64,000 nt of DNA from Terriglobia bacterium (GTDB lineage Bacteria; Acidobacteriota; Terriglobia; Terriglobales; Acidobacteriaceae). Shown here piece after piece: positions 58,419 to 64,000 of the stretch. The translations under genes were made by a program, and so were the position numbers. The notes under the pieces are model-generated. The model saw nothing but the letters and a program-made list of their open reading frames with translations. It did no database searches and was not told the origin of the DNA. Positions within the stretch are counted from its first letter, which is position 1; every line of letters starts with the position of its first letter. The stretch lies in NCBI GenBank assembly GCA_020073565.1, contig JAIQEY010000023.1:25997-89996 (forward strand), given 5' to 3'.

Positions 58419-60572
58419 ATGAAGCGCGTCGCCCACGCCGCCTGCCCGCATGATTGTCCGGACGCGTGTGGCGTCCTGATCACAATCGAAGACGGCCGCG
58501 CCACCAAGATTCAAGGCGATCCAGCGCATCCGGTGACGCGAGGATTCCTGTGCGCAAAGGTTGCGAAGTATTTGGACCGCGTCTATTCCCCCGACCGCGT
58601 GTTCTATCCGATGCGGCGCGTGGCCCCCAAAGGCCCATGTGGCGCGGACATTCCTGTCCGCGCTGCTTTCGAGCAAATCACCTGGGATGAAGCCCTAAAC
58701 GAAATCACGCAAAAGTTCAAAAGCATCATCGCCGACCACGGCCCCGAGTCCATCCTCCCGTACTCCTACGGAGGCACGCTGGGCGCGCTCAACGGTGCCT
58801 CCATGGACCGACGCTTCTTCCATCGCCTGGGAGCGTCGCAACTGGAACGGAGCATTTGCTCATCCGCAGGCGAAGAGGGAATCAAGTCGGTGTTAGGTGT
58901 GAAATTGGGCACCGAGCCGGAACAGTTTGCACACTCGCGCTACATCATCGCCTGGGGCTCAAACATTCACGGCAATAATGTTCACCTCTGGCCCTTCATC
59001 GAAGAAGCTCGCCGCAAAGGCGCGAAGCTAGTCGTCATTGATCCGTACCGTACCCGCACGGCCAAGTGCGCCGACTGGTATCTGCCGATCAATCCCGGAA
59101 CCGACACCGCGCTCGCCCTCGGCCTGATGCACGTCATCATCAACGAGAATCTCTACGATGCCGACTACATAGCGCGCTACACGGTTGGATTCGAAGATCT
59201 GAAGGCTCGCGTCCAGGAGTATCCGCCCGAAAGAGCTTCCGGATGGGCGGGCATCGCCGCCGACGACATCCGCAAACTCGCCCGCGAATATGCCACTCAG
59301 CGTCCGTCGGTGATCCGCGTGAACTACGGCATTCAGCGTTCCGAACGCGGCGGTATGGCGATGCGTGCCGTCACCATGCTGCCGTGCCTGACCGGATCGT
59401 GGAAAGAAGTCGGCGGCGGGCTGCAACTCTCGCTGAGCGGGGCGTTCGGTCTGAATAAAGCAGCACTCGAAATGCCGGAGCTGATGCAGAAGGCGCTGGG
59501 CCGCCCGGCCCGCACTGTCAACATGGTGCAACTGGGCAGCGTGCTGAACACGCTCAGCAATCCCCCGGTGAAGGGGCTGTTCGTCTACAACTCAAATCCT
59601 GCCGCCGTTTGTCCGAATCACAACGACGTCATTCGCGGCCTGAAACGTACAGACCTTTTCACGGTGGTCCACGAACAGTTCTTTACGGATACCACCGACT
59701 ACGCCGACATCGTGCTGCCCGCCACCACGTTTTTCGAGCACAAAGACCTGCAGGCCGCCTACGGCCACTACTATCTCCAGATTTCCGATCAGGCGATGGA
59801 GCCGCGCGGCGAATGCCGCTCGAATGTCGAAGTCTTTCGCGCCCTGGCTGAACGTATGGGATTCGACGACGCGTGCTTCCGAGAGTCCGTTGACTCGATG
59901 ATCGACCGCGCCCTCGATTCTCCGAATCCGTGGCTGAAAGGGATCACCCGCGAACGCCTCGAACATGAGAACCACATCCGCCTGAGTTTCTCCACCTCTG
60001 ATGGAGGGACGGGCGCCCTCGCCCGTCCAGGCGAGCAAAGCTCGGCAGAAAACAAGGCACCGTTCCTGCCTTTTGCTCAAGGAAATTTCCCCACATCCTC
60101 CGGCAAGGCCGAGTTCTATAGCGAGACACTCAATCGTCAAGGCCTCGACCCCGTGGTCGCCTTCACCCCGCCCGAAGAATCCCGTTACGGGGAGGGGGCG
60201 GCGGGTTTCCCGCTCGAACTTCTGGCTCGCAAGGCCGACAACCATCTCAACTCATCGTTCGCGAACGTCCCCTCGGTCCGCGAACTTGAACCCATGCTCG
60301 GGCAGCTCGAGATGCACGCCGCCGACGCTGAACCACGTGGCATCCGCGATGGCGACCGCGTACGCGCCTTCAACCCACGCGGCGAGATCGTCCTGGAAGC
60401 TCGCGTCAACGGTTCCGTACCGACCGGAGTGGTGGCCGCCCGCCTGGATTGGGCGCGCTTCGGCCCCGGTTCCCGCAACATCAACGTGCTCACCTCAGAA
60501 AAACTCACCGACATGGGCAACGCGGCGACCTTCTATTCCGTCTGTGTTGAGGTGGAACTTTTTCGGGCGTGA
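58419..60572 (+). CDS. Molybdopterin oxidoreductase (DMSO-reductase family), 717 aa
   Basis: Mo/W-bisMGD enzyme with an N-terminal 4Fe-4S site: CPHDCPDACGVLIT...GFLCAKV. YSPDRVFYPMRR, SYGGTLGALNGASMDRRFFH, GSNIHGNNVHLWPFIEEARR and the C-terminal dinucleotide-binding segment (GDRVRAFNPRGEIVLEARVN, GNAATFYSVCVEVE) are typical. No Tat signal, so cytoplasmic; no partner subunit, so electron acceptor and substrate are unknown. Formate dehydrogenase- or thiosulfate-reductase-like relatives exist. Two stretches have no family counterpart and come from palindromic repeats in frame: about residues 74-82 (CGADIPVRA) and 528-544 (DGGTGALARPGEQSSAE). ATG 58419 fits the family start. Confidence 0.92.
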   Translation: MKRVAHAACPHDCPDACGVLITIEDGRATKIQGDPAHPVTRGFLCAKVAKYLDRVYSPDRVFYPMRRVAPKGPCGADIPVRAAFEQITWDEALNEITQKFKSIIADHGPESILPYSYGGTLGALNGASMDRRFFHRLGASQLERSICSSAGEEGIKSVLGVKLGTEPEQFAHSRYIIAWGSNIHGNNVHLWPFIEEARRKGAKLVVIDPYRTRTAKCADWYLPINPGTDTALALGLMHVIINENLYDADYIARYTVGFEDLKARVQEYPPERASGWAGIAADDIRKLAREYATQRPSVIRVNYGIQRSERGGMAMRAVTMLPCLTGSWKEVGGGLQLSLSGAFGLNKAALEMPELMQKALGRPARTVNMVQLGSVLNTLSNPPVKGLFVYNSNPAAVCPNHNDVIRGLKRTDLFTVVHEQFFTDTTDYADIVLPATTFFEHKDLQAAYGHYYLQISDQAMEPRGECRSNVEVFRALAERMGFDDACFRESVDSMIDRALDSPNPWLKGITRERLEHENHIRLSFSTSDGGTGALARPGEQSSAENKAPFLPFAQGNFPTSSGKAEFYSETLNRQGLDPVVAFTPPEESRYGEGAAGFPLELLARKADNHLNSSFANVPSVRELEPMLGQLEMHAADAEPRGIRDGDRVRAFNPRGEIVLEARVNGSVPTGVVAARLDWARFGPGSRNINVLTSEKLTDMGNAATFYSVCVEVELFRA
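58642..58663. repeat. GCGCGGACA-family palindrome inside the molybdopterin oxidoreductase gene
   Basis: Arms GCGCGGACA / TGTCCGCGC around TTCC, preceded by ATGTG. The arms are identical to the intergenic copies at 3348 and 10719. Confidence 0.85.
60003..60051. repeat. GGACGGGCG-family palindrome inside the molybdopterin oxidoreductase gene
   Basis: Arms GGACGGGCG (60007-60015) / CGCCCGTCC (60020-60028) around CCCT, followed by a conserved tail AGGCGAGCAAAGCTCGGCAG that also occurs (four changes over 30 bases) in tsaC at 5662-5691. Confidence 0.82.
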
Positions 60573-60596
60573 CTTGGGGGAAAACTCGCCTCCGAC

Positions 60597-60627
60597 TTGG
60601 ACGGGCTCCACTGCTCTACCGTATAAT
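60597..60627 (+). promoter_or_regulatory. Candidate promoter of bamA
   Basis: TTGGAC (60597-60602), 19-base spacer, perfect TATAAT (60622-60627). The spacing is slightly long. Leader of about 150 bases to the GTG start of bamA. Confidence 0.5.
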
Positions 60628-60785
60628 TACCGTTTTCCTAACTCTAGTTTTTCGAGGTAGTTGCGATTCTTCGTCATCTGGCAATCCCCGTGTGCCCCGG
60701 CCGTCTGGGGACGCGCACAGGTTCGCAGAGAGACTCAGTTATCTCCCCATCCTCTTGCTTCTCAAGAGCTTGGAAGGGTGGCGGT

Positions 60786-63674
60786 GTGTGGAATCGCTTC
60801 CTGGGCCTGGTCGCACTCGTGCTCTTAGCCGTCCCGGTGGTCGGGCAGACAGATCTGGTGGTGGGCATTACCGTGCACGGCAATCGCCGCATCCCGGCGG
60901 ACACAATCAAGGCCCGCATTTTCACACATGCGGGCGACGTGTATGACGCCGCCGCCCTGGAACGCGATTTCAACGCCCTCTGGAACGCCGGCTACTTCGA
61001 GGACATCCGCTTCGAACGCGAGCAGACCCCCAAGGGCTGGATCCTCCACATCTACGTCAAAGAGCGGCCCACCATTCGCGAAATCAACTATACCGGCCTG
61101 AGCGCGGTCTCCACCAGCGACGTTCTCGATCGCTTCAAGGAGCGCAAGGTCGGTCTTTCGGTCGAAAACCAGTATGATCCGACCAAAATTAAGAAGGCTG
61201 AAGTTGCCCTGAAAGAATTGCTCTCTGAGCATGGACGGCAGTTCGCCACCATCCGCACCGAAGTGCGCCCGATTCCACCCGCGGCCGTCGGCATTACGTT
61301 CGTGGTTCGCGAGGGGCCGAAGGTCAAGGTTGGACGCATACGCTTCAGGGGCAACAAGCACATCAACGACCGCACTCTGCGCGCGGCCATGAAGAACCTG
61401 AAGCCGATTGGCATCCCGCACTCGATTTTCCTCGAGAGCCTGTTCGCCAAGACCTACGATGCCACCAAACTCGAAGAGGACACCGAGCGTGTCCGCGCCG
61501 AGTTCCAGAATCGCGGCTATTTCAAAGTCCTGGTCGACCAGCCTAAGACGGAAATCCACGACACGGGGCACACTGGCGTGCATGTCCCGCTTCTGCAGCC
61601 TGGTTTGGGGAAATCCGTCGATATCACCATGCCCATTGAGGAAGGCGAGCGCTATCGCCTGGGCACCATCACTTTCAAAAACAACAAGGCCATCCCCAAC
61701 AGCGCCGCTCTCCGCAGTTTGTTCCCGATGAAAGATGGCGATATCTTCAGCCGCGAGAAGGTCGCCAAGGGCCTGGAAAACCTGCGCAAGGCCTACGGCG
61801 AAGCGGGCTACATCAATTTCACCTCCGTCCCGGACACCAAGTTTGACGATGAGAAGAAGATCGTCAACCTGGAAATTGACGTTGACGAAGGGAAGCAGTT
61901 TAACGTCCGGCGCATCGAGTTCAGCGGCAACACGACCACCCGCGACAAGGTCATCCGCCGCGAAATCGCACTCGAAGAAGGCAGTGTCTATAACTCGCGT
62001 TTCTGGGAACTCAGCCTGCTGCGCCTGAACCAGCTCGGCTATTTCGACCAGCTCAAGCCCGACGATCCCAACACCACCGAGCGGCATCTCGACGAAAAGG
62101 CTGGAACGGTCGATCTCACGCTCAAAGTGCACGAGAAAGGGAAGAACAGCATCGGCCTGCAGGGCGGCGTGAGCGGCCTGGCCGGCGCGTTCATTGGTCT
62201 TAACTACAGCACCAACAACTTCCTGGGCCTGGGCGAAACACTTTCGGTGCAAGCGAGCATCGGCAGCTTGCAGCGCGATTTGATGTTCGGATTCACCGAG
62301 CCCTATCTGTTCGATCGTCCCATCAATGCGGGCTTCAGCGTGTACACCCGCAAATACAATTACAATCAGGCTCGCCAATATGCCGTTCTCACGGGCCAGA
62401 ACCTGAACCTGCCCACGCCGTACCTGCAGAATCTGCAGAACTACTCGCAGTCGAGCACCGGCTTCAGTCTCAGTGTCAGCTATCCGCTACACCGTTCTTT
62501 CAAGCGTGTGGGCATCAGTTACACGTTTGATCGCTCCTCACTGGTGGCCGTCAGCGACGCCTCGAAACTATTGTTCTCGAGTCTGAATTTCCGTGGTATC
62601 AGCGGTCCGAACGCACTCAACGGCATCGTCACCAGCAAGATCATTCCGAGCTTCACGATGAACACGCTCGATGCCGCCTACGCTCCCCACCATGGCAAGA
62701 GCCTCTTCATCGGCGGTGAGTTTTCGGGTCTGGGCGGTACGGTGCACACCGTCCGGCCGATCATCCAGTACAAGCAGTTTTTCCCCGTCAACAAACGCCG
62801 CAACGCCATAGGGTACAACCTGCAGGGGTCGTTCATCACCGGCTTCAACGGAGTGGTTGCGCCCCCATTCCAGCGCAGCTATCTCGGCGGAGAAAATGAT
62901 ATCCGCGGATTCGACATTCTTACCGTTTCCCCCATCGCGTATCTGCCCAGCGTGCAGAGCCTCCCCCTGAGAAATCCTGACGGCACGTTTGTTCCAGCCA
63001 ACCCCAACCTTCCCGTGACGCCAAACGCTGCCGGATCCTGCGGCCCGACGTCGAACTGCTACCTTATCCAGTTGCCCTACCAGCAACTCGTCACCCCCGG
63101 CGGGGACCTCAGTTTGAGCGGCAACGCCGAGTACCGGATCACCATCGCCGGCCCAGTCGCACTCGCGCCCTTCGTCGACGTGGGGGTGAATCCCATTTTG
63201 CGCACGTCGCAATTACAAATCGCTCAGTTGCAGTACCAGGATCTTCAGAAGGCTTTGTTCGGATGTCCGTCGGTTGCTCCCCCGTACACGACAAGTGATC
63301 CGCCTTACACAAACTGTCAAGGCGGTGTGAACCTTACGTTTTCTCAATATCTGCACGCTGTGCCCGGTACGAACTGGGTGCCGCGCATGTCCACCGGCCT
63401 GGAGCTGCAAATGATGCTGCCCGTGGTCAATGCACCCTTCCGCATCTATTGGGCCTATAACGCGTTGCGCCTCAACTCCAGAACCACCCCACCCGTGCCC
63501 ATCTCCCGCTCGATGTTCCCAGGGGCTGATTGTCAAGGCCAGGGTGGTCCTCAATGTATCAACGCAGCGGCTGGTCGATACACGTACCAGACCGCACAAG
63601 ACACTCTTGGGCTCAACTACACTCTGCGCGAACCGCGCAAGACGTTCCGCTTCTCGGTGGCGACAACGTTCTAA
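60786..63674 (+). CDS. bamA: Outer-membrane protein assembly factor BamA (Omp85)
   Basis: Central beta-barrel of the BAM complex that inserts outer-membrane proteins; 962 aa, longer than E. coli BamA (810). A signal peptide (LGLVALVLLAVPVVGQ) is followed by five POTRA domains, about residues 25-420: VVGITVHGNRRIPADTIKAR, TIREINYTGLSAVSTSDVLD, VKVGRIRFRGNKHINDRTLR, GERYRLGTITFKNNKAIPNS and FNVRRIEFSGNTTTRDKVIR. The Omp85 barrel follows, with SFITGFNGVVAPPFQRSYLG and GENDIRGFD (an xRGF motif variant). Extra loops (NPDGTFVPANPNLPVTPNAA, and Cys-containing FGCPSVAPPYTTSDPPYTNC) explain the length. GTG 60786 has GGAAGGG upstream. Confidence 0.95.
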   Translation: MWNRFLGLVALVLLAVPVVGQTDLVVGITVHGNRRIPADTIKARIFTHAGDVYDAAALERDFNALWNAGYFEDIRFEREQTPKGWILHIYVKERPTIREINYTGLSAVSTSDVLDRFKERKVGLSVENQYDPTKIKKAEVALKELLSEHGRQFATIRTEVRPIPPAAVGITFVVREGPKVKVGRIRFRGNKHINDRTLRAAMKNLKPIGIPHSIFLESLFAKTYDATKLEEDTERVRAEFQNRGYFKVLVDQPKTEIHDTGHTGVHVPLLQPGLGKSVDITMPIEEGERYRLGTITFKNNKAIPNSAALRSLFPMKDGDIFSREKVAKGLENLRKAYGEAGYINFTSVPDTKFDDEKKIVNLEIDVDEGKQFNVRRIEFSGNTTTRDKVIRREIALEEGSVYNSRFWELSLLRLNQLGYFDQLKPDDPNTTERHLDEKAGTVDLTLKVHEKGKNSIGLQGGVSGLAGAFIGLNYSTNNFLGLGETLSVQASIGSLQRDLMFGFTEPYLFDRPINAGFSVYTRKYNYNQARQYAVLTGQNLNLPTPYLQNLQNYSQSSTGFSLSVSYPLHRSFKRVGISYTFDRSSLVAVSDASKLLFSSLNFRGISGPNALNGIVTSKIIPSFTMNTLDAAYAPHHGKSLFIGGEFSGLGGTVHTVRPIIQYKQFFPVNKRRNAIGYNLQGSFITGFNGVVAPPFQRSYLGGENDIRGFDILTVSPIAYLPSVQSLPLRNPDGTFVPANPNLPVTPNAAGSCGPTSNCYLIQLPYQQLVTPGGDLSLSGNAEYRITIAGPVALAPFVDVGVNPILRTSQLQIAQLQYQDLQKALFGCPSVAPPYTTSDPPYTNCQGGVNLTFSQYLHAVPGTNWVPRMSTGLELQMMLPVVNAPFRIYWAYNALRLNSRTTPPVPISRSMFPGADCQGQGGPQCINAAAGRYTYQTAQDTLGLNYTLREPRKTFRFSVATTF

Positions 63675-63746
63675 GAGCAGCATTTAGCACTTAGCAGTTA
63701 GCTAGTGCTGCCTCTTGTTGCTCCTATGACTGTGTACATAAGAAAC

Positions 63747-63775
63747 GCCCTCCTACGATGTCGGAGGAGGGTGTT
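63747..63775 (+). terminator. Possible terminator after bamA
   Basis: CCCTCCT / AGGAGGG arms around ACGATGTCGG, followed by TGTTTGG. The T-run is poor. It directly abuts the presumed end of the IS element and might belong to it. Confidence 0.4.
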
Positions 63776-64000
63776 TGGACTTGCCCCCAAAAATGAGACA
63801 ACCGGTTAAGAGACAAAATCCATGGAATGGAGAAAATGAGTCATGGGATTGTCTCGCAGGCGGTTTACTCGGGAGTTCAAGCTAGCCGCGATCCAGCGGC
63901 TGGAACAGGGCATTTCAATCGCGGAAGTGACGCGGGCGTTGGAGGTCAACCCCAACCTGCTGCATCGCTGGCGCAGTGAGTTCCGACAGGGACCAGGCAA
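63776..64000 (+). mobile_element. Left end of an IS3-type insertion sequence (partial)
   Basis: The sequence from TGGACTTGCCCCCAAAAATG (63776) resembles IS3-family left ends, and a transposase OrfA gene starts 67 bases in. The right end lies outside the window, so the exact boundary, target duplication and completeness cannot be seen. Confidence 0.55.
63843..64000 (+). CDS. IS3-family transposase OrfA, N-terminal part
   Basis: Only the first 52 codons are in the window. MGLSRRRFTREFKLAAIQRL then EQGISIAEVTRALEVNPNLL and HRWRSEFRQGPG is the helix-turn-helix domain of IS3/IS911-type OrfA proteins, which bind the IS ends. OrfB, usually reached by -1 frameshifting, would follow beyond the window. 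ATG 63843 has AATGGAGAAAATGAGTC upstream. Confidence 0.85.
   Translation, partial: MGLSRRRFTREFKLAAIQRLEQGISIAEVTRALEVNPNLLHRWRSEFRQGPG

Noticed and set aside
60825..62378. 517-codon open frame antisense to bamA
   Set aside because: Shadow of the POTRA region; bamA is certain on the plus strand.

Overview
The window looks like chromosomal DNA of a soil-type Acidobacteriota (Terriglobia/Koribacter-like). This is inferred from GC-rich sequence, from several small secreted or membrane proteins that I associate with that phylum, and from an unusual abundance of short palindromic and 'word-like' inverted repeats between (and sometimes inside) genes. No database search was possible. No plasmid, phage or CRISPR was seen. 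One insertion sequence begins at the right edge.

Layout. 1-5.2 kb: end of an RND adaptor gene, a full HAE1 RND pump, a secreted metallophosphoesterase and a BON-domain protein. 5.3-12.6 kb: tsaC/sua5, a membrane GGDEF diguanylate cyclase, serA, a frameshifted YjbR-like gene, a Mn/Fe superoxide dismutase, a cytochrome c, an alpha/beta hydrolase and an NTF2-like protein. 12.8-18.1 kb: a hypothetical gene, then cysM, a JAMM (Mec-like) peptidase, a SpoIIE-type phosphatase and a small membrane protein (both antisense), a CysO-like sulfur carrier and a MoeB/MoeZ E1-rhodanese fusion. This set matches the carrier-protein route to cysteine known from Mycobacterium tuberculosis. 18.2-24 kb: a small secreted protein, an MDR oxidoreductase, moaA, a DUF1906-type protein, a membrane-anchored protein and a 5'-truncated panE. 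24-29.2 kb: rimP-nusA-infB with an upstream hairpin leader. 29.2-35.7 kb: a repeat lipoprotein, msrQ-msrP, a large hybrid histidine kinase and a PilZ protein. 36-42 kb: repeat-containing membrane protein, DJ-1/PfpI protein, a GH30 lipoprotein and a class I amidotransferase. 41.5-49 kb: ispF, ispD and a PIN/TRAM membrane protein, an SGNH hydrolase, a parE relic, ETF:ubiquinone oxidoreductase and hisC. 49-53.4 kb: recG, a secreted degenerate trypsin-like protein and a small conserved protein. 53.6-58.4 kb: rplM-rpsI-rpsB-tsf, then pyrH-frr. 58.4-64 kb: a molybdopterin oxidoreductase, bamA, and the start of an IS3-type element.

Functional themes. Much of the window is core translation and envelope assembly (rimP, nusA, infB, L13, S9, S2, EF-Ts, PyrH, RRF, BamA). 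Molybdenum-cofactor and sulfur chemistry recur (MoaA, MoeB-rhodanese, CysO, MsrP, a molybdopterin oxidoreductase). Signalling includes GGDEF, PilZ, a hybrid kinase and a PP2C phosphatase.

Most unusual points: (i) the CysM/JAMM/CysO/MoeB set, in which the CysO-like carrier ends Gly-Gly-Cys, so its last residue is an encoded cysteine, and the E1 gene is preceded by a 22-codon Cys-rich reading frame; (ii) short perfect palindromes of the same families as the intergenic repeats sit in frame inside tsaC, recG and (twice) a molybdopterin oxidoreductase gene; (iii) long imperfect inverted repeats occupy the gene junctions of essential translation operons; (iv) one repeat appears to have replaced the NADPH-binding N-terminus of panE.
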